This document shows positions 48,216 to 57,228 of a DNA stretch of 64,000 nt, piece after piece (positions within the stretch are counted from its first letter, which is position 1; each line of letters starts with the position of its first letter). Source of the DNA: Streptomyces polyasparticus. Its GTDB lineage: Bacteria; Actinomycetota; Actinomycetes; Streptomycetales; Streptomycetaceae. Made by a program: the position numbers and the translations under genes. The notes below the pieces were generated by a model. That model saw only the letters and a program-made list of their open reading frames with translations. It did not search any database and was not told the DNA's origin. Location: the NCBI RefSeq assembly GCF_014493765.1, contig NZ_JACTVJ010000004.1:124001-188000 (forward strand), read 5' to 3'.

Positions 48216-48976
48216 ACGGCGGCGCCGCCCTTCACGTACTTGTCGTAACCCTCGGCCTCGAGCTGGTCGGCGAGCTCGGCGCCACCGGACTCGGCGATCC
48301 GGCCGTTCGCGAACACGTGCACGAAGTCGGGCTTGATGTAGCGCAGGATGCGCGTGTAGTGCGTGATCAGGAGGGTGCCGACCTCGCCCGACTCGCGGAC
48401 GCGGTTGACGCCCTCGGAGACGACGCGCAGGGCGTCGACGTCCAGACCGGAGTCGGTCTCGTCGAGGATCGCGATCTTCGGCTTGAGCAGCTCGAGCTGG
48501 AGGATCTCGTGGCGCTTCTTCTCACCGCCGGAGAAGCCCTCGTTGACGTTGCGCTCGGCGAAGGCCGGGTCCATCTGGAGACGCTCCATGGCCTCCTTGA
48601 CCTCCTTCACCCAGGTGCGCAGCTTGGGGGCCTCGCCGCGGATCGCCGTGGCGGACGTACGAAGGAAGTTGGAGACCGAGACACCCGGGACCTCGACGGG
48701 GTACTGCATGGCGAGGAAGACGCCGGCGCGGGCGCGCTCGTCGACCTCCATCTCCAGGACGTCCTCGCCGTCGAGGGTGACGGTGCCGCCGGTGATCGTG
48801 TACTTCGGGTGACCCGCGAGGGAGTACGCGAGGGTCGACTTGCCGGAGCCGTTCGGGCCCATGACGGCGTGCGTCTCGCCCTGCTTGATGGTCAGGTCGA
48901 CGCCCTTGAGGATCTCGCGGGGACCGTTCTCGGCCTCGACGGTGACGTGCAGGTCGTTGATTTCAAGCGTTGCCAT
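48212..48976 (-). CDS. sufC: SufC ATPase
   Basis: 254 aa ABC ATPase: GPNGSGKSTLAYSLAGH Walker A, NEGFSGGEKKRHEILQLEL signature, IAILDETDSGLDVDALR Walker B, and ITHYTRILRYI with the switch His. SufC powers the SufBCD scaffold on which clusters are built. Six bases downstream of the Rieske gene stop. Confidence 0.95.
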   Translation of the reverse strand: MATLEINDLHVTVEAENGPREILKGVDLTIKQGETHAVMGPNGSGKSTLAYSLAGHPKYTITGGTVTLDGEDVLEMEVDERARAGVFLAMQYPVEVPGVSVSNFLRTSATAIRGEAPKLRTWVKEVKEAMERLQMDPAFAERNVNEGFSGGEKKRHEILQLELLKPKIAILDETDSGLDVDALRVVSEGVNRVRESGEVGTLLITHYTRILRYIKPDFVHVFANGRIAESGGAELADQLEAEGYDKYVKGGAAV

Positions 48977-48982
48977 GGTGCC

Positions 48983-49303
48983 TCAGGACTCCTGGGTGAC
49001 GGAGACGAGCACATCGTCCCCTTCGATCTTTACGGGGTATACGGGGACGGGGCGCGTCGCGGGAAGACCGGACGGCTTGCCGGTCCGCAGGTCGAACGCC
49101 GAGCCGTGCAGCCAGCACTCGATCTGGCAGTCCTCCACCTCGCCCTCGGACAGCGAGACGTTCGCGTGCGAGCAGATGTCGTGGATCGCGAACACCTCGC
49201 CCTCTGTCTTGACGAGCGAGACCGGCGTGCCGTCGAGTTCCACCCGCTTCGGGGTGTCCTCCTCCAGCTCGCTCAGCGCGCAGGCTTTGACGAAGGCGGA
49301 CAT
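48983..49303 (-). CDS. Rieske-type ferredoxin of the suf operon
   Basis: 106 aa. ICSHANVSLSEGEVEDCQIECWLHGSAFDLRTG holds the Rieske pair CSH and CWLH that binds a [2Fe-2S] cluster. It resembles bacterial NirD/toluene-dioxygenase ferredoxins. Its gene sits between sufD and sufC and its ATG overlaps the SufD stop (TGATG), so it is made with the Suf machinery; maybe it supplies electrons or is a client. Role in assembly is not proven. Confidence 0.88.
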   Translation of the reverse strand: MSAFVKACALSELEEDTPKRVELDGTPVSLVKTEGEVFAIHDICSHANVSLSEGEVEDCQIECWLHGSAFDLRTGKPSGLPATRPVPVYPVKIEGDDVLVSVTQES

Positions 49304-50481
49304 CAGACGGACGCCTCGAGCTCTTCCTCGATCTTGACGAGGAGGCGCTCCTCGATGTCGGCGACACCGATCTGCTGGACCAGCTCGGCGAAGAAGCCGC
49401 GCACGACGAGGCGGCGGGCCTCGATCTGCGGGATGCCGCGGGCCATCAGGTAGAAGAGCTGCTCGTCGTCGAAGCGGCCGGTCGCGCTCGCGTGGCCGGC
49501 GCCGACGATCTCGCCGGTCTCGATCTCGAGGTTCGGCACCGAGTCGACGCGGGCGCCGTCGGTCAGAACCAGGTTGCGGTTCATCTCGTACGTCTCCGTG
49601 CCCTCGGCCGCGGCCTCGATGAGGACGTCGCCGATCCACACGGCGTGCGCCTGCTCGCCCTGCAGCGCGCCCTTGTAGACGACGTTGGACTTGCAGTTCG
49701 GCACATTGTGGTCGACCAGGAGGCGGTGCTCCTGGTGCTGGCCCGCGTCCGTGAAGTACAGACCGAGCAGCTCGGCGTCGCCGCCGGGGCCGGTGTACTC
49801 GACACGCGGGTGCAGGCGGACCAGGTCGCCGCCGAAGGTCACGACGACCGACTTGAAGGTGGCGTCGCGGCCGAGCTTCGCGTTGTGCTGCGAGCAGTGC
49901 ACCGCGGTGTCGTCCCAGTCCTGGACGGACACGAAGGTGACCTTCGCGCCGTCGCCGATCAAGAAGTCCACGTTGGCGGCGCGCACACCGTCACCGGTGT
50001 GGTCGACCACGATGACAGCCTCGGCGAAGGCACCGATGTCGAACACCGTGTGCCCGAAGGTGGTGCCGCCCTCGCCGTGCAGGAGGACGCGCACCGGCTC
50101 GGTGAGCACGCTCTCCTTGGGCACCGTGATGACGGTGGCCTTCTCGAACGAGGAGTACGCCTGCGCGGCGATCCGGTCGACCGGCGTGCCGGCCTTGCCG
50201 ACGCGCTCGTCGTCACGGGTCACCGACTCGACGGTGACGCCCTCGGGCGCGTCGACCTGCGCCTTGATGGCGCCGTCGGCCTTGGCGGTGCCGTCGTGCA
50301 GACCCTTGAGGCGCTCGAGCGGCGTGAACCGCCACTCCTCCTCACGGCCGTGCGGGACCGGGAAGTCCGCGACGTCGAAGGACGGGGGCGCGCTCATGCG
50401 GGTGGCGACGGTGGACTCCGCCGCCACCGCTACAGCGCCGCCGGCGGTGGCACCGGCCGGGATGTTCTGAGCCTCAGCCAT
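49303..50481 (-). CDS. sufD: SufD Fe-S scaffold subunit
   Basis: 392 aa. The C-terminal beta helix has HNAKLGRDATFKSVVVTFGGDLVRLHPRVEYTGPGGDAELLGLYF (in parts), VDHNVPNCKSNVVYKGAL and NRNLVLTDGARVDSVPNLEIETGEIVGAGHASATGRFDDEQLFYLMARGIP (in parts). Partner of SufB and SufC. An N-terminal Ala/Val-rich extension precedes PPSFDVADFPVPHGREEEWRFT. 57 bases downstream of SufB. Confidence 0.93.
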   Translation of the reverse strand: MAEAQNIPAGATAGGAVAVAAESTVATRMSAPPSFDVADFPVPHGREEEWRFTPLERLKGLHDGTAKADGAIKAQVDAPEGVTVESVTRDDERVGKAGTPVDRIAAQAYSSFEKATVITVPKESVLTEPVRVLLHGEGGTTFGHTVFDIGAFAEAVIVVDHTGDGVRAANVDFLIGDGAKVTFVSVQDWDDTAVHCSQHNAKLGRDATFKSVVVTFGGDLVRLHPRVEYTGPGGDAELLGLYFTDAGQHQEHRLLVDHNVPNCKSNVVYKGALQGEQAHAVWIGDVLIEAAAEGTETYEMNRNLVLTDGARVDSVPNLEIETGEIVGAGHASATGRFDDEQLFYLMARGIPQIEARRLVVRGFFAELVQQIGVADIEERLLVKIEEELEASV

Positions 50482-50538
50482 GGCTGTTCTCGTGCTCGCT
50501 TTCTTAACTAAGTGGCTTGACGGACAGTGCAGTTGGCC

Positions 50539-51963
50539 TTAGCCGACCGCACCCTCCATCTGCAGCTCGATCAGCCGGTTGAGCTCCAGGGCGTACTCCA
50601 TCGGGAGCTCCTTGGCGATCGGCTCGACGAAGCCGCGCACGATCATGGCCATGGCCTCGAACTCGGTCATGCCGCGGCTCATCAGGTAGAAGAGCTGGTC
50701 ATCGGAGACCTTGGAGACGGTCGCCTCGTGCCCCATGGACACGTCGTCCTCACGCACGTCCACGTAGGGGTACGTGTCCGAGCGGGAGATCTGGTCGACG
50801 AGCAGCGCGTCGCAGAGCACGTTGGACTTGGAGCCGTGCGCGCCCTCGCCGATCTCGACCAGACCGCGGTACGAGGTGCGGCCGCCGCCACGGGCCACCG
50901 ACTTCGACACGATGTTGGACGAGGTGTTCGGCGCCATGTGGACCATCTTGGAACCGGCGTCCTGGTGCTGGCCCTCGCCCGCGAAGGCGATGGACAGCGT
51001 CTCGCCCTTGGCGTGCTCGCCCATCAGGTAGACGGCCGGGTACTTCATGGTGACCTTGGAACCGATGTTGCCGTCGATCCACTCCATGGTCGCGCCCTCG
51101 TACGCCACGGCGCGCTTGGTGACCAGGTTGTAGACGTTGTTCGACCAGTTCTGGATCGTCGTGTAGCGGCAGCGGCCGCCCTTCTTGACGATGATCTCGA
51201 CGACCGCGGAGTGCAGCGAGTCCGAGGAGTAGATCGGCGCGGTGCAGCCCTCGACGTAGTGGACGTAGGCGTCCTCGTCGACGATGATCAGCGTCCGCTC
51301 GAACTGGCCCATGTTCTCCGTGTTGATACGGAAGTAGGCCTGCAGCGGGATCTCGACGTGCACACCCTTCGGCACGTAGATGAACGATCCGCCGGACCAC
51401 ACGGCCGTGTTCAGCGAGGCGAACTTGTTGTCGCCGACCGGGATGACGGTGCCGAAGTACTCCTTGAAGAGCTCTTCGTGCTCCTTCAGCGCGGTGTCGG
51501 TGTCGACGAAGATGACGCCCTGCTCCTCCAGGTCCTCACGGATCTGGTGGTAGACGACCTCGGACTCGTACTGGGCCGCGACACCGGCGACGAGGCGCTG
51601 CTTCTCCGCCTCCGGGATGCCGAGCTTGTCGTACGTGTTCTTGATGTCCTCGGGCAGCTCTTCCCAGGAAGCGGCCTGCTTCTCGGTGGAGCGCACGAAG
51701 TACTTGATGTTGTCGAAGTCGATGCCGGAGAGGTCGGAGCCCCAGGTCGGCATGGGCTTCTTGTCGAACAGGCGAAGACCCTTGAGACGGAGCTTGGTCA
51801 TCCACTCCGGCTCGTTCTTCTTGGACGAGATGTCGCGGACGACGTCCTCGTTGAGACCGCGCTTGGCAGCCTGGCCGGCCGCGTCGGAGTCGGCCCAGCC
51901 GTACTCGTACTTACCCAGACCCTCGAGTTCGGGGTGGGCAGTCTCCTCGATGGGGAGAGTCAT
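50539..51963 (-). CDS. sufB: SufB Fe-S scaffold subunit
   Basis: 474 aa. [59 protein letters not shown] (in parts), [31 protein letters not shown] with its Cys, [13 protein letters not shown], and [31 protein letters not shown]. The most conserved member of the complex. ATG 51963 overlaps the SufR stop (ATGA). Confidence 0.95.
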   Translation of the reverse strand: MTLPIEETAHPELEGLGKYEYGWADSDAAGQAAKRGLNEDVVRDISSKKNEPEWMTKLRLKGLRLFDKKPMPTWGSDLSGIDFDNIKYFVRSTEKQAASWEELPEDIKNTYDKLGIPEAEKQRLVAGVAAQYESEVVYHQIREDLEEQGVIFVDTDTALKEHEELFKEYFGTVIPVGDNKFASLNTAVWSGGSFIYVPKGVHVEIPLQAYFRINTENMGQFERTLIIVDEDAYVHYVEGCTAPIYSSDSLHSAVVEIIVKKGGRCRYTTIQNWSNNVYNLVTKRAVAYEGATMEWIDGNIGSKVTMKYPAVYLMGEHAKGETLSIAFAGEGQHQDAGSKMVHMAPNTSSNIVSKSVARGGGRTSYRGLVEIGEGAHGSKSNVLCDALLVDQISRSDTYPYVDVREDDVSMGHEATVSKVSDDQLFYLMSRGMTEFEAMAMIVRGFVEPIAKELPMEYALELNRLIELQMEGAVG

Positions 51964-52727
51964 GCGGGGTTCCTCCCGGCCGTGCTTGCTGTGGTGGTCT
52001 TGTCTTGCGTGGTGTCTTCGGTGTCTTTACGAGGGATGAACGTCGTGCAGACGCCGTCCCCGTGGGCGATCGTGGCCAGTCGCTGCACATGCGTACCGAG
52101 CAGGCGGCTGAAGAATTCCGTCTCCGCCTCACATAGCTGTGGGAACTGCTCGGCGACATGAGCGACCGGGCAGTGGTGCTGACACAGCTGCTCGCCGACC
52201 GGTGCGCTACGCGCAGTGGCAGCGTACCCGTCCGCGCTCAGGGCCTTGGCCAGGGCCTCTGTCCTGGCTTGCGGCGGTACGTTCTCCAGGGCCTCGCGGT
52301 ACCCCTCAGCCTGGGCGGCAAGCCTGGCCCGGGCGAAGGCGGCGACGGCCGCCTCCCCGAGCTCCCCGCCGCCGGCGGACTGCGAGATCCAGCGCAGGGC
52401 CTCGGCGGCGAGCTTGTCGTAGGACTGGTCGAAGGCGTCCCGGCCGCAGTCCGTCAGGGCGAACACCTTGGCGGGTCTGCCGCGCGTACGAGCGCCGTAG
52501 ACCCGCTTCTCGCGGGGCTCCACGACATCGTCGGCGACCAGCGCGTCGAGGTGACGGCGGACGGCGGCCTGGGTGAGACCGAGGCGCCCGGCGAGGTCGG
52601 CCACGGTGGACGGGCCGTGGTCCAGGATGGAGCGCGCGACGCGGTTGCGCGTGCTGCGCTCACCGGTCCCGAGCTCCTCCTGCGGGGCCCCCGCAGGAGC
52701 CTCCGAAGCCTCGCCGACGTTTTTCAC
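51960..52727 (-). CDS. sufR: SufR Fe-S cluster-sensing repressor of the suf operon
   Basis: 255 aa. Winged helix at the N-terminus ([43 protein letters not shown] in parts, then [16 protein letters not shown]), a helical middle, and the C-terminal cluster motif [21 protein letters not shown], with three Cys ligands for a 4Fe-4S cluster. GTG 52727 is chosen: a -10 ends six bases ahead, so it would be leaderless. An upstream ATG at 52799 has no ribosome site. First gene of the operon and its own repressor. Confidence 0.9.
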   Translation of the reverse strand: MKNVGEASEAPAGAPQEELGTGERSTRNRVARSILDHGPSTVADLAGRLGLTQAAVRRHLDALVADDVVEPREKRVYGARTRGRPAKVFALTDCGRDAFDQSYDKLAAEALRWISQSAGGGELGEAAVAAFARARLAAQAEGYREALENVPPQARTEALAKALSADGYAATARSAPVGEQLCQHHCPVAHVAEQFPQLCEAETEFFSRLLGTHVQRLATIAHGDGVCTTFIPRKDTEDTTQDKTTTASTAGRNPA

Positions 52728-52740
52728 AACGCCATTGTTG
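52727..52740. promoter_or_regulatory. SufR operator (CAAC-N6-GTTG)
   Basis: CAACAATGGCGTTG on the minus strand matches the CAAC-N6-GTTG palindrome that I recall being reported for streptomycete SufR. It overlaps the -10 element and the GTG start of sufR, so binding would block transcription. Confidence 0.75.
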
Positions 52741-52763
52741 CGTAATTCCTCTGGCCCCGACAA
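52734..52763 (-). promoter_or_regulatory. Predicted suf promoter
   Basis: TTGTCG (52763-52758), 18 bases, AACAAT (52739-52734), then GGCGTT and GTG. The first transcribed base would be the G of the sufR start codon: a leaderless mRNA. Confidence 0.5.
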
Positions 52764-52871
52764 CCGGCCTGGTCGCAGGGCCGGGGTGCGGTGCATCACT
52801 TAGGCAGACCTAACCAGATACACAGCGTGACGAGCGCTGAACCGCGAGGTCAACGACCTCGTCGTATCCGC

Positions 52872-53654
52872 TCAGAGGTCCTCTTCGCGTTCGGGCCTTC
52901 CCATGAACCAGTACGAGCCGGCCACGAGAAGTCCGCCGCCCACGATATTGCCGGGGACGGTGAAGACGAGATTGCGCAGGAGGTCACCGAAGCCGGCGCC
53001 GCCGTCGAGGATCGACAGGGAGAAGAGCGCCATGTTGGCCACGCAGTGCTCGAAGCCCACGGCGACGAACACCAGGACGGGGATCCAGAGCACGAAGATC
53101 TTCGCGCCGTCGCCCTTGGCCCGGTAGAACATCCAGATCGCGAGGCAGACGAGGAAGTTGCAGAGCACGGCCCGCCAGAACAGCTGGCCCCCGTCGAGCG
53201 CCTCCTTGCCGTGGATCATCTCGGCGAGCATCGCGCGGGCGGGCGCGGTGGACGTCACGCCCGAGGCGTGCACCATGGCGCCGAAGAGGAAGGCACCGAC
53301 AAAGTTGCCGAACAGCGACAGGCACCAGCTGCCCACCAGGTCCTTGGCGCCGGTGCGTCCGGTGAGCGCGCCGATCAGCATCACCATGACGTTGGACGTG
53401 AACAGCTGGGCGCCGGCGAACATCACGATGGTCAGCGCGATCGGGAAGACCAGGCCCTCGAGCAGCTTCGTCGCCGAGGAACCGGCCGAGACGAAGGGCG
53501 AGATGGCGACGAGGAGCAGTACCTCGCCTATGCCGATGTACGCACCGGCGAGCACCGCCGAGACGAAGTAGCGAGGAGGTGTCCGCCGCAGGTCGTGGGC
53601 CTTGTGGGCGGCCTGCTCGGACGTCTCTTCCACGTACTTCGCAATGGTGGTCAC
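52872..53654 (-). CDS. Formate/nitrite transporter (FNT) family channel
   Basis: 260 aa, six transmembrane helices. FVSAVLAGAYIGIGEVLLLVAIS, AGAQLFTSNVMVMLIGAL, GNFVGAFLFGAMVHA, AVLCNFLVCLAIWMFYRAKG, FVAVGFEHCVANMALFSL with the central His (GFEHCVANM), and GNIVGGGLLVAGSYWF. The FNT pore His and Thr-loop pattern are present. Substrate may be formate, nitrite or another small anion. GTG 53654 has no ribosome site and may be leaderless. It is read toward sufR's promoter region, 72 bases from 52799. Confidence 0.87.
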   Translation of the reverse strand: MTTIAKYVEETSEQAAHKAHDLRRTPPRYFVSAVLAGAYIGIGEVLLLVAISPFVSAGSSATKLLEGLVFPIALTIVMFAGAQLFTSNVMVMLIGALTGRTGAKDLVGSWCLSLFGNFVGAFLFGAMVHASGVTSTAPARAMLAEMIHGKEALDGGQLFWRAVLCNFLVCLAIWMFYRAKGDGAKIFVLWIPVLVFVAVGFEHCVANMALFSLSILDGGAGFGDLLRNLVFTVPGNIVGGGLLVAGSYWFMGRPEREEDL

Positions 53655-53766
53655 ATATCGACGCTAGATCCGGTACGGGCCCGCTTCGGACAGAAAAGGT
53701 CACCAATGAGCGGACCTGCGGACCCGGGGGCCAGGGACCTGCGACCCGTCCCTAGACTCTGTCCTC

Positions 53767-54747
53767 ATGCGAAGCGAGCCCGTCGCCCACCCGTCGCCCG
53801 ACCACCACCCCTCATCGGGACGCTTCGCGTCACCCCCTTTGATCCAGATCACCGGCCTGGTGAAGCGGTACGGCAGCAAGACCGCCGTGGACGGCCTGGA
53901 CCTGAAGGCCTCGGCGGGCATCACCGCCGTCCTCGGTCCCAACGGCGCCGGCAAGACCACCACGATCGAGACCTGCGAGGGCTACCGGAAGCCGGACGCC
54001 GGCACGGTCCGCGTCCTCGGCCTGGACCCCGTACGGGAAGCGGCCGCCCTGCGGCCCCGTATCGGCGTGATGCTCCAGTCCGGCGGCGTCTATTCCGGCG
54101 CCCGCGCCGACGAGATGCTCCGCCACATCGCGAAGCTGCACGCCCACCCGCTCGACGTGGACGCCCTGATCGAGCGTCTGGGCCTGGGCAGTTGCGGCCG
54201 TACGACCTATCGCCGGCTCTCCGGCGGCCAGCAGCAGCGCCTCGCGCTCGCGCTCGCCGTGGTGGGCCGCCCCGAACTGGTCTTCCTCGACGAGCCGACC
54301 GCGGGCCTCGACCCGCAGGCGCGCCGGGCGACCTGGGATCTCGTACGGGAGCTGCGCGCCGACGGCGTCAGCGTCATCCTGACCACGCACCACATGGACG
54401 AGGCCGAGCAGCTCGCGGACGATGTCGCGATCATCGACGCGGGCAAGGTCATCGCCCAGGGCAGCCCGGAGCAGCTCTGCAAGGGCGGCGCCGAGAACAC
54501 GCTGCGGTTCTCCGGCCGCCCGGGGCTCGACATCGCCTCGCTCCTGAAGGCCCTGCCGATGGACACCCTCGCCGCCGAGCTCACGCCCGGCTCGTACCGC
54601 GTGACCGGCACCGTCGACCCGCAGCTGCTCGCGACCGTGACGTCCTGGTGCGCCCAGCACGGGGTGATGCCGGACCGGATCTCGGTCGAGCGGCACACCC
54701 TCGAGGACGTCTTCCTGGAGCTGACCGGCAAGGAGCTGCGCGGATGA
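53767..54747 (+). CDS. ABC transporter ATP-binding protein (ABC-2 exporter)
   Basis: 326 aa. GPNGAGKTTTIETCEGY Walker A, YRRLSGGQQQRLALALAV signature, LVFLDEPTAGLDPQARRATWD Walker B, and TTHHMDEAEQLADDVAIID with the switch His. The C-terminal extension (about 230-326) is the usual DrrA-type regulatory tail. Likely exports a drug or lipid with the next gene's permease; its stop overlaps that start (ATGA). Confidence 0.9.
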   Translation: MRSEPVAHPSPDHHPSSGRFASPPLIQITGLVKRYGSKTAVDGLDLKASAGITAVLGPNGAGKTTTIETCEGYRKPDAGTVRVLGLDPVREAAALRPRIGVMLQSGGVYSGARADEMLRHIAKLHAHPLDVDALIERLGLGSCGRTTYRRLSGGQQQRLALALAVVGRPELVFLDEPTAGLDPQARRATWDLVRELRADGVSVILTTHHMDEAEQLADDVAIIDAGKVIAQGSPEQLCKGGAENTLRFSGRPGLDIASLLKALPMDTLAAELTPGSYRVTGTVDPQLLATVTSWCAQHGVMPDRISVERHTLEDVFLELTGKELRG

Positions 54748-55526
54748 GCGCCGAGACACCCACCGCCGGCACGTACGCGCCGAAGCCGGGCGCGGCCCCC
54801 ATGGGCCGGATGATCACGGCGCAGGCGGTCTTCGAGACGAAGATGCTGCTTCGCAACGGCGAGCAGCTGCTCCTGACGGTCGTCATTCCGTCGCTGCTGC
54901 TCGTCCTCTTCTCGACGGTCGACATCATCGACACCGGCTCGGGCGACGCGGTCGACTTCCTCGCACCCGGCATCCTCGCCCTGGCCGTGATGTCCACGGC
55001 GTTCACCGGGCAGGCCATCTCGACCGGTTTCGAGCGGCGGTACGGAGTCCTCAAGCGGCTCGGCACCTCACCGCTCCCCCGCTGGGCCCTGATGACGGCC
55101 AAGACCCTCTCCGTCCTGGCGATCGAGGTCCTGCAGATCGCCCTGCTCACCGCCATCGCCTTCGGCCTCGGCTGGTCCCCGCACGGCAACCCGCTCTCCG
55201 TCGTCCTCCTCCTGATCCTCGGCACCGCGGCCTTCTCCGGCCTCGGCCTCCTGATGGCCGGGACGCTGAAGGCCGAGGCGACGCTGGCCGCCGCCAACCT
55301 GGTCTTCCTGCTCCTGCTCGTCGGCGGCGGCGTGATCGTCCCCCTGGACAAGTTCCCGGACGCGGCCCAGTCGGTGCTCGGCCTGCTGCCCATCTCGGCA
55401 CTCTCGGACGGGCTGCGCGATGTGCTGCAGCACGGCGCGGGCATGCCGTGGGGAAACCTCGGCATCCTCACGGTGTGGTCGGTGCTCGGCCTCGGGGTGG
55501 CGGCGCGGTTCTTCCGCTGGGAGTGA
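54744..55526 (+). CDS. ABC-2 type permease
   Basis: 260 aa, six transmembrane helices. Amphipathic start AQAVFETKMLLRNGEQLLLTVVIPSLLLVLF, then LAPGILALAVMSTAFTGQAISTGFERRYGVLKRLGTSPLPRW (in parts) with the family's FERRYGVLKRLGTSPL coupling loop, and GLLPISALSDGLRDVLQHG. Partner of the preceding ATPase. Substrate unknown. Confidence 0.9.
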   Translation: MSAETPTAGTYAPKPGAAPMGRMITAQAVFETKMLLRNGEQLLLTVVIPSLLLVLFSTVDIIDTGSGDAVDFLAPGILALAVMSTAFTGQAISTGFERRYGVLKRLGTSPLPRWALMTAKTLSVLAIEVLQIALLTAIAFGLGWSPHGNPLSVVLLLILGTAAFSGLGLLMAGTLKAEATLAAANLVFLLLLVGGGVIVPLDKFPDAAQSVLGLLPISALSDGLRDVLQHGAGMPWGNLGILTVWSVLGLGVAARFFRWE

Positions 55527-55653
55527 CGCGTCCGCTCTGCACGGCCCATAGCCAGGACCTGCATCACTCCTCTCCGTAGACAAAACGGACTCAACTGACA
55601 CCAACCGGGCGCCAGATGGTGACCCTCGTGAAAACTTGCACAAGCCACCCCCC

Positions 55654-55659
55654 TACGAT
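55654..55659 (+). promoter_or_regulatory. -10 element for a leaderless ctaA transcript
   Basis: TACGAT, six bases before the GTG. No good -35 is seen at 17-18 bases (nearest TTGCAC is too close). Confidence 0.4.
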
Positions 55660-55665
55660 GTCCCC

Positions 55666-56664
55666 GTGCCAAACGTGACCCGAGCCGATGTCGCTCAAGC
55701 CGTGCGCAACCCGCTCGCCTACATCGCCGAGCGCTGGACTCCCTCACAGCGGATCCTCCAGCGCGCGATCCTCGCGTCGCTCGTCATGAACGTCATGATC
55801 GTGGTGACCGGCGGCGCCGTCCGTCTGACCGGCTCGGGCCTCGGCTGCCCGACCTGGCCCAAGTGCACGGACGACTCGCTGACCGCGACGAGCGAGATGG
55901 GCTTCCACGGCGCCATCGAGTTCGGCAACCGGATGCTCACGTATGTGCTGTGCGCGGCCGTCGGCTGGGCGATCATCGCGGCCCGCTCGACGAAGCCCCA
56001 CCGCCGGGACCTGACCAAGCTGGGCTGGCTGCAGTTCTGGCTGGTCATGGGCAATGCGGTGCTCGGCGGCATCGTGGTGCTCGTCGGCCTCAACCCGTAC
56101 ACCGTGGCCGCCCACTTCCTGCTCTCCACCACGCTGATCACGGTCGCGACGGTGATGTGGCAGCGCGCCCGCGAGGGCGATGCGGCGCCGCGGCCGCTGG
56201 TCGGCAAGGCGATCCAGCAGCTGGTGTGGTTCCTGACGGTCGCGGCCGGACTGCTCATCGCCGTCGGCACGGTGGTCACGGGCGCGGGCCCGCACGCGGG
56301 CGACTCCAGCGAGGTACACCGCATCCCGCTGAACTGGGAGGACGTCAGCAAGCTGCACGCGGTCCTGGCCTGGATCGTGGTCTCGCTGACCTTCGCCCTC
56401 TGGTTCGTCCTCAAGGCGGTCGACGCCCCGCCCGGCCCGCTGCGCCGCACCCGCGACCTCTTCCTGATCCTCCTGGCCCAGGGCGGCATCGGCTACGTCC
56501 AGTACTTCACGGACCTCCCCGAGGTCCTGGTCGGCGCGCACATGCTCGGCTCGTGCCTGGTCTGGATCGCGATCGTCCGCGTGGTGCTCTCGCTGCGCGA
56601 GCGCCCCGAACTCGAACTCTCGCTGCCGGCCCAGGGCGAGGCCCACCTCACCACCGCACGCTGA
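55666..56664 (+). CDS. ctaA: Heme A synthase
   Basis: 332 aa, eight helices in two four-helix bundles. SLVMNVMIVVTGGAVRLTGSGLGCPTWPKCTD has the first Cys pair region, EMGFHGAIEFGNRM, AAHFLLSTTL, then KLHAVLAWIV and GAHMLGSCLV supply the heme histidines. It oxidises heme O to heme A for cytochrome aa3. GTG 55666 follows a -10-like TACGAT (55654-55659) by exactly seven bases, suggesting a leaderless transcript. ctaB lies 5 kb away on the opposite strand. Confidence 0.92.
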   Translation: MPNVTRADVAQAVRNPLAYIAERWTPSQRILQRAILASLVMNVMIVVTGGAVRLTGSGLGCPTWPKCTDDSLTATSEMGFHGAIEFGNRMLTYVLCAAVGWAIIAARSTKPHRRDLTKLGWLQFWLVMGNAVLGGIVVLVGLNPYTVAAHFLLSTTLITVATVMWQRAREGDAAPRPLVGKAIQQLVWFLTVAAGLLIAVGTVVTGAGPHAGDSSEVHRIPLNWEDVSKLHAVLAWIVVSLTFALWFVLKAVDAPPGPLRRTRDLFLILLAQGGIGYVQYFTDLPEVLVGAHMLGSCLVWIAIVRVVLSLRERPELELSLPAQGEAHLTTAR

Positions 56665-56732
56665 GCCGCCCGTTGTCAGTGCCCCCTCCTAAGGTGAACC
56701 CGATCTTTCGGAGCACAGAGAGGGTGGGGGCC

Positions 56733-57215
56733 GTGGGTGCCAGCGGTTGGGAGTACGTCACTCCGTACGAAGGGTCCGTCGAGGCATCGCTCGCGGCCCT
56801 GCACGCCCGGGTCTTCGCCGAGGACTACGGCGCGGACGACACGTACGAGACGCTCGACGACCTGTGGGACGACGAGGAGTTCATGGGCGAGGAGGGGACG
56901 CATTCCATCCTCGACATCCAGCGGGTGGTGTACACCAGCGCCCCTCCGGAAAGCAGCAACTTCGTCGACTACGGGACGCTGCGGCCCATCAAACCCGACC
57001 GTGTGAGGCATCACTTCGGGACCGAGCGGCCGACTCCCGCCCAGTTCGAGAGCCTGCTCGCCGAGGCCCGAGCCTCATCACGCCAACCCCGCAGCGGGGA
57101 CAGCCTCCTCGCCGAACCGCACATGCGCTGGACCGGCCTCTACGTGCTCCTGTACGAAGCGGACGGCGCCCCCGAGCCGAGCCACGTAGGCATCTTCGGC
57201 TACTCCGGCGACTGA
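56733..57215 (+). CDS. Acidic hypothetical protein
   Basis: 160 aa from GTG 56733 (GTG 56724 also in frame). GASGWEYVTPYEGSVEASLAALHARVFAEDYG, then DDLWDDEEFMGEEGTHSILDIQRVV, LRPIKPDRVRHHFGTERPTPAQFE, and EPHMRWTGLYVLLYE. Acidic and globular, resembling a conserved streptomycete protein; no catalytic motif recognised. Convergent with the amidohydrolase gene, 13 bases between stops, where CTGACACCGG and CCGGTCAG form a small hairpin. Confidence 0.75.
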   Translation: MGASGWEYVTPYEGSVEASLAALHARVFAEDYGADDTYETLDDLWDDEEFMGEEGTHSILDIQRVVYTSAPPESSNFVDYGTLRPIKPDRVRHHFGTERPTPAQFESLLAEARASSRQPRSGDSLLAEPHMRWTGLYVLLYEADGAPEPSHVGIFGYSGD

Positions 57216-57228
57216 CACCGGAGCCCGG

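Noticed and set aside
52800-52813. TTAGGCAGACCTAA as an iron box (DmdR/IdeR) near suf
   Set aside because: The half sites are separated by 4 bases, not the usual 9, and it lies about 40 bases upstream of the predicted suf -35 element. Worth remembering only if iron control of suf is shown.
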